A stretch of DNA of 64,000 nt from Chryseobacterium oranimense (GTDB taxonomy: Bacteria > Bacteroidota > Bacteroidia > Flavobacteriales > Weeksellaceae), in NCBI RefSeq assembly GCF_025244725.1, contig NZ_CP104203.1, positions 310,001 through 374,000 of the forward strand. The letters run 5' to 3'. Positions 7,672-16,431 of this stretch are shown piece after piece. Every line of letters starts with the position of its first letter. Position 1 is the first letter of the stretch. Both the position numbers and the translations under genes were made by a program. The notes below the pieces were generated by a model. The model was not told the DNA's origin, ran no database searches, and worked only from the letters and a program-made list of their open reading frames with translations.

Positions 7672-10212
7672 TTAGGCAGTTTTTTCAACAGGCTGCTCTT
7701 TTTTCTTATTCTTATTCATCCAGAAGATCCCGAATGCACTCAGTGCTATAAATAATCCAAAGCATAGCAGCGACAGCCATTTACCTTTTTCAATCACCTC
7801 AGGTTCAAAAACCATTCTGATGTTGTGGTTTCCTGCAGGAACATGTACGGCACGCAGAAGATAATCTGCTTTGATGTAAGGAACTTCTTTTTCGTCTACA
7901 AACATTTTCCAGCCGTGAGGATAGTAGATTTCGGAAAATACAGCAAGCTGAGGTGTTTTTGACTGGGATTTAAATTCCAGTTCGTTTGGCTGGTATTTCG
8001 TCAGGTTAATAAATGCTGAAGAATCTGCCTGTACAGGTTTGCTGTTGAAGTATGACTTGTCTGATGCGGCAATGACAGCTGTTTTCTTACTGTCAATCAC
8101 TCCAATAGATTTTATTTCTTCGTCAGGCGTATTGACGAATTTCAGGTCGCTTACAAACCATGCATTTCCGTTGGCTTTAGGATTCGGCATAGCCTGTGGC
8201 TGTTCCGGACCGCCCATTACCCAGTATTTTGCATTAAGGAGATTAAGGACATTCGGCACTTTTACAGAGTCCATGATCTGGAAATATTCATTGATTACGT
8301 CATCATATCTTCTCAGTTTTACGGCATGATAACCTCCGATTGAAGATTTGAAATAAGACGTATTGGTTTCGCTGAATGTTCCTAAAATATTATTGAAAAT
8401 CCTGTAGTGGGTCTTGTCTCTTTCAGCAATAGTTTCAAGTGTTTTATTAACGTTGACATTGGCTAAAATAGATTCTAAATTCGGGTTTCCCTGAACCTTT
8501 TCAGCCAGAAGATCTGAACTTTCTGTCTGGAACGGGTTTTCAGCAAAAACTTTGTCTACATAGTTGGCATCATTCAGATAACGCTTGTTTACCGTCCAGA
8601 GATCAAATAAACTGACCGCTCCAATGATGATGAGAGCAATATTCTGGCTCAGCTTCTTTTTCATGGTCATAAAAAGGGCAGCTGCCGTTATAGCGACATA
8701 AATCAGAGCTTTGATAGCATCGATTCTAAATAGTTTGAATCTTTCTTCAGTAAGATAATCCAGAAGGAAAGGCGGAAAATAGGTTTTTTCGCCTTCTGTA
8801 TAAAAGCCAAGGAATGATTTTCCAAAAATCAGAAGAATCAGTAACAGTCCTAAAGTTCCTCCGCTTACATACAGAAGGGTTTTCTTTTTGTATTCCTCGG
8901 TTAATTTTTCATCTGTAAAGAACCTGTAGATCCCTATAATGGCGATTAACGGCAACAATAACTCTACTACGACCAATATAGAGGATGGTGCCCTGAATTT
9001 GCTATAAAAAGGAACGTAGTCGATAAAGAAATCAGACAGCGGCATAAAGTTGCTTCCCCATGCCAGCAAAACAGTTAAAACAGATGCTCCAAGGATCCAG
9101 TAACGGTATTTTTTCCAGGCAAAAAAGAAGCCTAATAAAGCAAGGAAACATACAACAGCTCCCTGATAGGCAGGACCCGAAGTTCCGGGCTGGTCTCCCC
9201 AGTAGGTTACCCCATTGAATCCTTTTGAAATTCTGTCCATTTCGGCCTGTGATCCTACATTTTCCTGGATAAGTTCCTGAACCCTGTTCATCATTTCTTT
9301 AGCTTCCGGTTCCTGGCTTCCGCCACCCATTAGCCTTGGAATGAAAAGATTGAGGGTTTCAAGTTTTCCGTAGCTCCACATCAGGATGCTGGTTTTATCC
9401 AGCCCCGACTGTCCTGAAGTATGGCTGTCGTTCGTTAAAATCTGTTTTCCACGTACCGTTTCTTTAATGTATTCGGAATTGGCCATAATCCTTTGGGAGT
9501 TCATCCCGACACCAATTGCACACGAAGCTGCAATGATGGCGGATGAAATAAGGAAATGCTTCATCGGAGTTTTTTTCTGGATCGCCCTGATTAATTCGGA
9601 AAGGAATAAAAATCCTAACGCCAGAAACAGGTAATAGGTCATCTGCGGGTGGTTAGCCGCAATCTGAAGCCCCATAAACAGGGTAGTGGTAATAAATCCC
9701 CAGATATAGTTTTTCCTGATATAAACCAACAGAATTCCGGCAAGCAGCGGTGCAAAATATTCAATGGTATTTACTTTACCATTGTGCCCGGCCGCAATAA
9801 TGATATAAAAATAAGTGGATAATCCGAAGAAAGTGGCGCCCAGCAGTGCATACTTCCAGTTTCTAACGGCTACCATTCCAAGGAAGAAAAATCCTGCAAA
9901 AAGAAGGAAAAGATAATTAACAGGTCTTGGCAGGAAGTTCAGGTTACTGTCTATCTTTTTGATGATATCACCTTTGAACTGGCTTCCCATCTGATAAGTG
10001 GGCATCCCGCCAAACATGGAATCACTCCAGTAGGTTTCGTTTCCGGTATCGGCTCTGTAGTCCAGAAGCTCTTTGGCACCTCCTCTGTACTGTACGATAT
10101 CGTGTTGAAAAAGCTGTTTCCCTGAAAAAACAGGGGTGGAGTATAAAAATGCTAAAACTATAAATACAACTAATGAAATTGCAATATAAATTAAGTTTTT
10201 ATTTTTAGCCAT
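7672..10212 (-). CDS. YfhO-family multi-pass membrane protein
   Basis: An 846-residue inner-membrane protein with a first helix at residues 8-28, about a dozen further hydrophobic segments, a large soluble domain near residues 540-800, and a last helix near 810-830. The early loop with QHDIVQYRGG and YWSDSMFGGMPTYQMG matches the conserved start of Bacteroidota YfhO proteins. The family resembles GT-C glycosyltransferases; in Bacillus and Listeria YfhO takes part in glycosylating lipoteichoic or wall-type polymers, so a lipid-linked glycosyltransferase role is likely but unproven here. The GT4 gene follows directly and the short DUF4834 gene precedes it by 30 bp. Confidence 0.88.
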   Translation of the reverse strand: MAKNKNLIYIAISLVVFIVLAFLYSTPVFSGKQLFQHDIVQYRGGAKELLDYRADTGNETYWSDSMFGGMPTYQMGSQFKGDIIKKIDSNLNFLPRPVNYLFLLFAGFFFLGMVAVRNWKYALLGATFFGLSTYFYIIIAAGHNGKVNTIEYFAPLLAGILLVYIRKNYIWGFITTTLFMGLQIAANHPQMTYYLFLALGFLFLSELIRAIQKKTPMKHFLISSAIIAASCAIGVGMNSQRIMANSEYIKETVRGKQILTNDSHTSGQSGLDKTSILMWSYGKLETLNLFIPRLMGGGSQEPEAKEMMNRVQELIQENVGSQAEMDRISKGFNGVTYWGDQPGTSGPAYQGAVVCFLALLGFFFAWKKYRYWILGASVLTVLLAWGSNFMPLSDFFIDYVPFYSKFRAPSSILVVVELLLPLIAIIGIYRFFTDEKLTEEYKKKTLLYVSGGTLGLLLILLIFGKSFLGFYTEGEKTYFPPFLLDYLTEERFKLFRIDAIKALIYVAITAAALFMTMKKKLSQNIALIIIGAVSLFDLWTVNKRYLNDANYVDKVFAENPFQTESSDLLAEKVQGNPNLESILANVNVNKTLETIAERDKTHYRIFNNILGTFSETNTSYFKSSIGGYHAVKLRRYDDVINEYFQIMDSVKVPNVLNLLNAKYWVMGGPEQPQAMPNPKANGNAWFVSDLKFVNTPDEEIKSIGVIDSKKTAVIAASDKSYFNSKPVQADSSAFINLTKYQPNELEFKSQSKTPQLAVFSEIYYPHGWKMFVDEKEVPYIKADYLLRAVHVPAGNHNIRMVFEPEVIEKGKWLSLLCFGLFIALSAFGIFWMNKNKKKEQPVEKTA

Positions 10213-10242
10213 GTGGGTTATTATCTTTTATTTCTTGGAATT

Positions 10243-10470
10243 TTACCTTTTGTCTTTAGTTTCTTTTACCTCTTCATAGTCAACTGTCTCTGCGTCCCAG
10301 TTGAGGTTCTGTTTATTCTTATTCAAGTTGTGTATATCCTGCTGCTTACTATTTTCTTTAGGATTATTGAATCTGTAGCTGTAAAAGGTTTTAAAAAAAA
10401 TCCTTTTCAGGATATTCCAGACAAAGAAAATAATAATGGCCGTGAGTACTAACTCAAGAATGTACTTCAT
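10243..10470 (-). CDS. Small membrane-anchored protein, DUF4834-like
   Basis: A 75-residue protein with one N-terminal transmembrane helix (about residues 4-22, LELVLTAIIIFFVWNIL). A short charged cytoplasmic tail ends with AETVDYEEVKE. That layout, with the D-Y/F-E-E-V/I tail, matches what I know of DUF4834 in Flavobacteriia. Function unknown. It lies between the DUF6263 lipoprotein gene and yfhO on the same strand. Confidence 0.72.
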   Translation of the reverse strand: MKYILELVLTAIIIFFVWNILKRIFFKTFYSYRFNNPKENSKQQDIHNLNKNKQNLNWDAETVDYEEVKETKDKR

Positions 10471-10543
10471 AATTTCTGATTTAAATTCAAAGTTTCCGGA
10501 TCATTGTTATAAACATTCTGACCCGGAAACTTTTTTAATTCAA

Positions 10544-11593
10544 TTATTTTGAAGAAGGATTTACCATTACAGAAGATTTGGATGTACTTTTCATAGACTG
10601 CGACTGCTTTCCGTCTGAAATAGTCTCGATCTGTGTAGTTTTTACATCGATGTTCTGGTTGGCGATCCATCCTGTACTTTGGTCAAACTTAATGGTTCCG
10701 TTCTGGGAAAGCTCGCTGCTAAGGCTGTGGGTAATAGGTCCCTGCGTTTTCTTTTCCGTTTTTTTAGGAATTCCTCCTGTTACGGAGATTTCCGCAGTAC
10801 CGTTTCCTACGCTTTTCAATACATAGTTTGAATTTACCTTAATGCTTCCGCTTGGGTCGGCATTTTCAGAAGTACTCCATTTTTCACCGATTTTCACTCC
10901 TTTTTTAGGAATAATCGTTAAATTTTTATTCAGCTGGTCTTTCAGCACTTTTTCATTGAAAGTTTCTTTAAGGCTGGCTACAACGCTGGCTTTCTGGTTG
11001 GCATCTTTGAGAAGTGTTCCTACGGCTGCTGTAACTTTAGCATAAACAGCATCAAAACCTGTAATGGAGATCACATTTCCTTTAGTGTCCATTTTCATGT
11101 TAAGCTTATTGCTGGTAAGCGCTTTATTGATATTCCAGATCATTTTCAGGTCGTCTTCTTTCGGAATAGCCTGTTTTGTATCCACGATCACGGTTTTTCC
11201 CTGGGCACTTTGAGAGTTTCTTTTACCTACAAGATTAAGGGTCATGTCATACACATTACCTTTGATATCATTGACTGTGATATTCATTTCATCCGTAGAT
11301 TCGCTGGTAGCTGTGATTGTTTTTCCCTGAGGGTCTTCCATTGTTTTTACATCTCTCTGGTAAGTGGTAAGAGGGTAGGTCTTACCTTTTTCCAGCTTGA
11401 ATGTCTGGGTGAAAACTCCCGCAGAATCTTTAATAGCAGTGTTTTCCGCTACTTTAGCAACGGAATCGGCAGGAACTTCTACAGTAACTGTCTTTCCTGT
11501 TTTAGGATCTACTTTCGTGATGGTTGCCGTTTCTTTTTTACAAGATATAAGGGCTATAGATGAGATAAGCATTGCTGCTGCTACGTTTTTCAT
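10544..11593 (-). CDS. DUF6263-like lipoprotein
   Basis: A 349-residue lipoprotein with signal peptide and lipobox IALISC (Cys at residue 19). A short TITKVDPKTGKTVTVEVP linker follows, then a long beta-rich domain with many TxTxE strands (EMNITVNDIKGNVYDMTLNL, GEKWSTSENADPSG). The pattern matches DUF6263 proteins of flavobacteria, whose role is unknown. There is a 73-bp gap to the DUF4834 gene on the same strand. Probably in the outer membrane or periplasm. Confidence 0.78.
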   Translation of the reverse strand: MKNVAAAMLISSIALISCKKETATITKVDPKTGKTVTVEVPADSVAKVAENTAIKDSAGVFTQTFKLEKGKTYPLTTYQRDVKTMEDPQGKTITATSESTDEMNITVNDIKGNVYDMTLNLVGKRNSQSAQGKTVIVDTKQAIPKEDDLKMIWNINKALTSNKLNMKMDTKGNVISITGFDAVYAKVTAAVGTLLKDANQKASVVASLKETFNEKVLKDQLNKNLTIIPKKGVKIGEKWSTSENADPSGSIKVNSNYVLKSVGNGTAEISVTGGIPKKTEKKTQGPITHSLSSELSQNGTIKFDQSTGWIANQNIDVKTTQIETISDGKQSQSMKSTSKSSVMVNPSSK

Positions 11594-11685
11594 TTGATTT
11601 TTTTTAAATTAAATTGTATTGATTCTGTTCTGTGCATCAATAACGATACCATAAAACATCACAAAAATACTTCTGTTCCGACTGA

Positions 11686-12435
11686 TTAAAGATTGGGAGC
11701 TGCTGTCATTTTCTGTCTTACCGCTTCATAAAGGATGGCTCCACATGCTACAGAAACGTTGAGTGACTGTGTTTTTCCTTCAATAGGAAGCTTTATTTTT
11801 TCGTCCGAATGATGCATTACTTCCTTAGAAATTCCGGTTTCCTCATTACCCATTACGATAGCGCAAGGCTCTGTGAAATTTACATCATAGATCAGTTTTT
11901 GGGCCTTCTCGGTAGCTGCAAATACTGAAATACCGCTTTGCTGAAGGAAATCTACTGCGTGGGCAAGATTCGGTTCTTTACAGATCTTAATATTATACAG
12001 TGCTCCGGCAGATGTTTTGATCGCATCTGAATTGATCGGTGCTGCACCTTTTTCAGGAAGAATAATAGCATCTACGCCGACACATTCTGCTGTTCTGCAG
12101 ATTGCTCCAAAGTTTCTCACATCTGTAAGCCTGTCCAGGATCAGTAGAAAAGGTGTTTTTCCTTCTTCAAATAACTGTGGGACAATATCTTCCACTCTGT
12201 GAAAAGGAACATCTGAAATAAAGGCAACTACACCCTGATGGTTTTTCCTTGTAAAACGGTTCAGCTTTTCAATAGGAACATAATTGGGACGAATTTTATT
12301 TTTAGCTAAAATCGTTTTCAGCTCAGCATAAATAGGACCTTGCAGTGCATTCTGCACAAAGATCTTGTCAATCGTTTTTCCTGCTTCTATAGCTTCAATT
12401 ACGGGACGCAGCCCGAAAATAAAATCGTCTTTCAT
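11686..12435 (-). CDS. rlmB: 23S rRNA (guanosine(2251)-2'-O)-methyltransferase RlmB
   Basis: SPOUT-class RNA methyltransferase (249 residues, normal for RlmB) that methylates the 2'-O of G2251 in the P-loop region of 23S rRNA using SAM. The N-terminal L30e-like substrate-binding domain (residues 1-75) is followed by the knotted SPOUT domain. The signature elements are LDRLTDVRNFGAICRTAE (near 105), IVMGNEETGIS (near 195) and LPIEGKTQSLNVSVACGAILYE (near 217). It follows a DinB gene on the same strand after 119 bp holding repeat-like DNA. A tRNA-modifying member of the family cannot be fully excluded, but RlmB fits best. Confidence 0.9.
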   Translation of the reverse strand: MKDDFIFGLRPVIEAIEAGKTIDKIFVQNALQGPIYAELKTILAKNKIRPNYVPIEKLNRFTRKNHQGVVAFISDVPFHRVEDIVPQLFEEGKTPFLLILDRLTDVRNFGAICRTAECVGVDAIILPEKGAAPINSDAIKTSAGALYNIKICKEPNLAHAVDFLQQSGISVFAATEKAQKLIYDVNFTEPCAIVMGNEETGISKEVMHHSDEKIKLPIEGKTQSLNVSVACGAILYEAVRQKMTAAPNL

Positions 12436-12462
12436 TGAAATGTATTATAAATTATATGGTGA

Positions 12463-12536
12463 ATAGTCAATAGTGAATTTTACTTCGTAAGTCAATTTTT
12501 TTTTTGCAGTTGTATAATTCACATCTGACTATTGAC
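12463..12536. repeat. AT-rich imperfect inverted repeat between dinB-like and rlmB
   Basis: The arm atagtcaatagtgaattt (12463-12480) is mirrored by aattcacatctgactattgac (12516-12536) around a T-rich middle. It resembles the other low-complexity intergenic repeats in this window and has no clear coding potential. Confidence 0.5.
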
Positions 12537-12554
12537 TTGCAAATGAGAATTCAC

Positions 12555-13028
12555 TTATCTCCCGTTCTCTCCGAGTATTGCTCTTTTCTGTGCCATGATG
12601 TAGCCGTAATGTAAGCTTTCATGCATATTATTGAAGATGATGGCGTCCTGGATGCTTTTCAGGTCCATCCCGAAACTTGTCGTGTAGGGTGTGTAATCTG
12701 AAAAGAAATCGCTGTCATAATCCTTCATCAAAATCTTTGAAGTTTCAGTGAGTAAAAACTCAAGATCCTCTACTTCAGATTTTTGTACGTTCAGATTAGG
12801 AAGAGTACCTTTTTTGTAGGTTTCGATCCAATATTTATCAATTCTGAAAGGATTTCCGCTCAGATAATAATGCAGCAGCTGCTGGGTAGCCACTGTATGG
12901 GCAATATTCCAGTATATATTGTTGTTGAAACCGTCAGGAATCAGCAGAAGATCTTCATGGGAAGTGTTCTGCAGAATACTTAAAAGGTTCTTTCTCACTT
13001 GTCTGTGTGCTTGAAAATGATAATTCAT
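12555..13028 (-). CDS. DinB-family protein (putative metal-dependent enzyme)
   Basis: A 157-residue four-helix-bundle protein of the DinB/YfiT superfamily. Candidate metal-binding histidines are seen in YWNIAHTVATQQ (about residue 43) and in NNMHESLHYGYIMAQKR (about residues 135-141), the spacing usual for the family. Known relatives include bacillithiol S-transferases and mycothiol-dependent enzymes; a bacillithiol link is attractive because a ypdA-like gene lies 7 kb away, but this is inference. The next gene downstream on the same strand is rlmB. Confidence 0.8.
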   Translation of the reverse strand: MNYHFQAHRQVRKNLLSILQNTSHEDLLLIPDGFNNNIYWNIAHTVATQQLLHYYLSGNPFRIDKYWIETYKKGTLPNLNVQKSEVEDLEFLLTETSKILMKDYDSDFFSDYTPYTTSFGMDLKSIQDAIIFNNMHESLHYGYIMAQKRAILGENGR

Positions 13029-13048
13029 TTTGCAAAAATTTTAATCAC

Positions 13049-13056
13049 CAAAAATA
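13049..13056 (-). promoter_or_regulatory. Putative -7 box of the dinB-like gene
   Basis: TATTTTTG on the minus strand matches TAnnTTTG, 20 bases before the ATG at 13028. Confidence 0.45.
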
Positions 13057-13158
13057 GTTTAATAAACTGGAAGTGACAATTTTTTGAAGAAAGGATTGAA
13101 TTAAAAGTTCTTAAACCGTGAAAAAAAATGTTAATGATGTTAGTTTTTTTGTAAATCA

Positions 13159-13192
13159 TAAAAAAACTCCCCTGAAAATATCAAGGGAATTC
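13159..13192 (-). terminator. Rho-independent terminator, minus strand
   Basis: On the minus strand TTCCCTTGA and TCAGGGGAG form a stem followed by seven Ts. It is the likely end of the T9SS-protein transcript, about 240 bp past that gene's stop. The rest of the 402-bp gene-free stretch (13029-13430) holds the dinB promoter, two dispersed repeats and no coding signal that I can see. Confidence 0.65.
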
Positions 13193-13329
13193 TTTATTGC
13201 TTTTCAGATTTATATGATCTGAATATGATTTTGGAATAATTAGTATTGTAAAATCAGAGGATATGTTTTTTAAGAAATTATCACCTGATCATCAATTATT
13301 TCAGTACTCAAATACGAGAAAAACCAGTA

Positions 13330-13390
13330 GGATCAAAATTCCCCTCCTCCGGAGGGGTGGCAAAAATTCAAAGAATTTTTGACGGGGTGG
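13330..13390 (+). repeat. 61-bp dispersed palindromic repeat, copy 1
   Basis: It contains two small palindromes (cccctcctccggagggg and aaaattcaaagaatttt) flanked by ggatca and gacggggtgg. A near-identical copy in reverse orientation lies at 46004-46064. It has no coding capacity and looks like a REP/MITE-type element. Confidence 0.85.
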
Positions 13391-13400
13391 TAAAAAAAAT

Positions 13401-13424
13401 GGTGGCAGAGGTTCTCGAACCCAC
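13401..13424 (+). repeat. Short GTGGC...GCCAC-type repeat, diverged copy
   Basis: ggtggcagaggttctcgaac plus ccac resembles the ggctgaggctctcgaagcc element found three times at 25.3-25.5 kb. It sits 6 bp before the stop of the convergent-reading T9SS gene. Confidence 0.6.
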
Positions 13425-13430
13425 TATTAT

Positions 13431-14768
13431 TTATTTTTTAATAATCTTATGTTTAAACGTTATCCCATCCTTCAGCACAATATTCAGAAAATAAACGCCT
13501 GTGCTGTAAGCTGAAATATCTATCCTGTTTTCTCCATGAGTTTCAGCCAGTTTTTTTCCATCTATGCTGAAAAGACTTATTGAGGCTACATCCGCTTTGG
13601 ATCTGATATTGACAAAATCAGAAGAGGGATTGGGATATATGCTTACATCTACAGTCTTAATATCTTTTACATCCAGAGCGGCATTGCTTTTTCCCTGCAT
13701 GTAAACTGATAAATACACATCGCCTTGCTGCTGGTTGAAAACTGCGGTGGGTATCGTATGTTTCAACGTGTGATTTCCGCCCGCGATACTCGGCATTGTA
13801 AATCCTCTGACAGGAACTGAATTCCCCGGGCACCAGTTATTCCAGGAAGTCCATTCTGTAAGTGATTTTGGGGTTGCTCCGTAAATTCCATTGCCTTGCG
13901 TATTGTAAACCCTGAAAGGTTCACAGGAAATTCCTCCGGGAGTATAGGTAAGCATTTGTACATCATCTATATAGGTGTAGTTCTGCCTTCTGACATATTC
14001 TTCACCGCCACTGTTGGCTCCATGAGGAGTTGAGATGACGAAAAAATTAGCGTTGGTAACGGTATTGGGAAGATTGAAACTGACAATTCTTACAGTTTCA
14101 CCCGGAACATCAGTGCTGTTATAATTATTTAATCTGTTATAGCTTAAAATAGGAACAACCGCATTGTAATCTGTAGGAGTAGCCCCTGTATCTGTGGAAA
14201 AGAAAGTAAGGGACCCTGAAAAAACATCAATTCTGCCTGCACATCCGGCCACCTGAGTCTGAGCTGCATAAGGAACACCAAAAACATCCAGCTCCATATA
14301 CATGTCATAGGCGGTACGCAAAGCAGTATCATGGAATATGCTGTACAGGTTGCTTAAATTATATGTATAAGGAACCTCCAGGGGCGAACGGTTTTTACTC
14401 ATGAAGGGAGTAATATACCTGCCCACTTCGATTCTTTTCACATTGGCATCGTCAATGGTATAAGTAGGCTGATTTTTGGGTACCATGGTTAAATAAACAC
14501 TTCCCAAACGGTCGTAATTATCACACAGAGCGCCTATGGTTACTCTCATGGCTATTTTAGCTTTAAAAGAGTTGAGCTCAGCGTCTGTAAGTTTCCTTGT
14601 ATATCTGGTATTTGATAGTCTGATGAGACCTGTAGGAACCGGATTCGATACTGTGGCTGCATACCCGTCGTAATAAACTGCATCTGAAATCAGATTCATT
14701 CTGTTGGTCGTCTGTGATTTCATAAGGCCTGCAAAAAGGATACTCAGAAAAAGTAGTTTTTGATACAT
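13431..14768 (-). CDS. T9SS-secreted PNGase F-like protein (putative peptide-N-glycosidase)
   Basis: A 445-residue secreted protein: signal peptide (1-19), a double beta-sandwich region (about 25-360), and a type IX sorting domain (about 374-445, beginning VSIYPNPSSDFVNI and ending with a basic KHKIIKK tail). The middle resembles peptide-N(4)-(N-acetylglucosaminyl)asparagine amidase F. From memory of PNGase F, C-D-E-W-D-R-Y aligns with CDNYDRL (D86 for D60), YTETW with YMELD (E159 for E118) and AEWCF with EEYVR (E257 for E206). GRYITPF, AVVPILSYN and NWCPGNSVPVR also match. The tryptophan next to the second glutamate is not conserved. It would cut N-glycans from glycoproteins outside the cell. 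The homology assignment is mine and unaligned by computer. Confidence 0.75.
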   Translation of the reverse strand: MYQKLLFLSILFAGLMKSQTTNRMNLISDAVYYDGYAATVSNPVPTGLIRLSNTRYTRKLTDAELNSFKAKIAMRVTIGALCDNYDRLGSVYLTMVPKNQPTYTIDDANVKRIEVGRYITPFMSKNRSPLEVPYTYNLSNLYSIFHDTALRTAYDMYMELDVFGVPYAAQTQVAGCAGRIDVFSGSLTFFSTDTGATPTDYNAVVPILSYNRLNNYNSTDVPGETVRIVSFNLPNTVTNANFFVISTPHGANSGGEEYVRRQNYTYIDDVQMLTYTPGGISCEPFRVYNTQGNGIYGATPKSLTEWTSWNNWCPGNSVPVRGFTMPSIAGGNHTLKHTIPTAVFNQQQGDVYLSVYMQGKSNAALDVKDIKTVDVSIYPNPSSDFVNIRSKADVASISLFSIDGKKLAETHGENRIDISAYSTGVYFLNIVLKDGITFKHKIIKK

Positions 14769-14784
14769 ATGGTGGTGTTTATTA

Positions 14785-14792
14785 CAAATATA
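14785..14792 (-). promoter_or_regulatory. Putative -7 box of the PNGase F-like gene
   Basis: TATATTTG on the minus strand matches TAnnTTTG, 16 bases before the ATG at 14768. Confidence 0.45.
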
Positions 14793-14902
14793 TTAAATAT
14801 TCGCATAAGGTGTTGTTATGTGTTAATTAAAATTCACAATTGTTTGATAAAATTAAAATTTAATCATTAAATTAGCGCAGCGTTCAATTTAAATTATTAA
14901 TA

Positions 14903-16198
14903 ATGAAAAAAATTCTACTTTTATCTTTGTTGTCAATAATATCAGTGTTTAAGGCCCAGATCAGTTTAAACATTGGAAGCCCGGCTGTCGGAACGGCACC
15001 TGTAAGTAGTTTTTTTTCATATTCTTATGTACAGCAGATTTATCCTAAACAGGAATTGAATGCTTCGGCTGCAGGAAATATCACAGGCCTTACGTTTTAT
15101 GTAGATCCTTCGGCCACTATTAACGACTCATCAGACTGGACTGTCTATATAGGACATACTTCAAAAACAGCTTTTACATCAGGAACAGACTGGATTCCAG
15201 CTTCTCAGCTTACTCAGGTCTTTGCAGGGGCAGTGACCAAAACCAATAATAAAGTTGAAGTTACATTGGCAACACCATTTGCTTATAACAATACAGATAA
15301 TCTGGTGATTGCGGCAAAAGAAAATTCTCAGAGTATCGATATTAATAATTTTGATGAAGCTTTCCATGTGTATCCCCATGTTCCAAATTCCACCCTTTAT
15401 TATAAAGGAGACCGTGCAGTTATTGACCCCGCATCTCCTCCCGGAGGGATAAGGGCGGATTACAAATCTTCAGTTACCATTTCAGGATTAACACCTAAGC
15501 CTACACCTGCATGTCCTTTCGTTAATTTTCCGACTAATAATGCCCAATTTATCTCTTTAACTCCAAATTTTAAATGGCTTCCTGTTTCCGGAGCAGATTC
15601 TTATAAAGTTTCATTAGGAACAAGCGCGGGAGGAACGGATGTTATTAACCAGCAGACAGTAAATGCTACTGATTTCTCTCCGTCATCACCTCTTAATCCG
15701 AATACCAGTTATTATCTGAAAGTCACTTCCGTTACAGGAAATCTTGAGTCTTCCGGCTGTTCGGATGTTGTTTTTAGTACGGTTCCTCCTGTGCCTCTCA
15801 ACGATGCGTGCTCCGGTGCTTTTGCAGCGTCAGCATTTCCTTATACCTATACCCAGAGTGATGCCATGTCTGCCACTAACAACAGCGGATTTATAACCAC
15901 GTGTCCTGATGCAATGAATGATGGAACCTGGTTCAAATTTACCGGGGACGGCGGCCAGTTTACCGTAAAAATAACCATGCCTTCAGGTAGTACCTATGAT
16001 CCTCAAATGGACATTTACAGCGGAGCATGTGGCAGTCTGTCCTGTGTAAATGCAGTAGACAACGGTGGAGGCGGAGCAGCAGAAACCTATACCTTTACAA
16101 CAACTGCGGGAACCGACTATTTTATCAATGTAGGCGCTTATGAAGAAACGGTCGATATGCCTGAAAATGTTTTTACCATCAGCATTACTAAGCTTTAG
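14903..16198 (+). CDS. Secreted multidomain beta-sandwich protein (FN3-like plus PPC-like)
   Basis: A 431-residue exported protein with a signal peptide (1-19, ending FKAQ). It has an N-terminal domain with aromatic YSYVQQIYPKQEL, common in flavobacterial surface proteins, and a fibronectin type III-like domain (about 205-295, ending in PPVPLNDACSGA). The C-terminal domain resembles pre-peptidase C-terminal folds (GTWFKFTGDGGQFTVKI, DPQMDIYSGACGSLSCVNAVDNGG). No T9SS type A tail is visible although its divergent neighbour has one. No catalytic motif is recognised; binding or adhesion is a guess. Bases 16199-16431 downstream hold no gene I can support. Confidence 0.78.
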   Translation: MKKILLLSLLSIISVFKAQISLNIGSPAVGTAPVSSFFSYSYVQQIYPKQELNASAAGNITGLTFYVDPSATINDSSDWTVYIGHTSKTAFTSGTDWIPASQLTQVFAGAVTKTNNKVEVTLATPFAYNNTDNLVIAAKENSQSIDINNFDEAFHVYPHVPNSTLYYKGDRAVIDPASPPGGIRADYKSSVTISGLTPKPTPACPFVNFPTNNAQFISLTPNFKWLPVSGADSYKVSLGTSAGGTDVINQQTVNATDFSPSSPLNPNTSYYLKVTSVTGNLESSGCSDVVFSTVPPVPLNDACSGAFAASAFPYTYTQSDAMSATNNSGFITTCPDAMNDGTWFKFTGDGGQFTVKITMPSGSTYDPQMDIYSGACGSLSCVNAVDNGGGGAAETYTFTTTAGTDYFINVGAYEETVDMPENVFTISITKL

Positions 16199-16431
16199 TC
16201 TGTAAGCACTTATTCCGATACTTTCAATGATAACACGAGTTGTCATTAAAATCAATATGTTTATCAGGGAAGCAACTGTTTTAAAAGAAATCAGTACCAC
16301 AAATTCCTGCCTGTTATTTGGATATGTTATTAATAAAGAATATTTAACAAACTTTAACTCTAATATGGCATTCATTATGTTGATTAATGCCAGTATTTAT
16401 CAGAAATTTACCACCTATTTTAATTAAAGCT

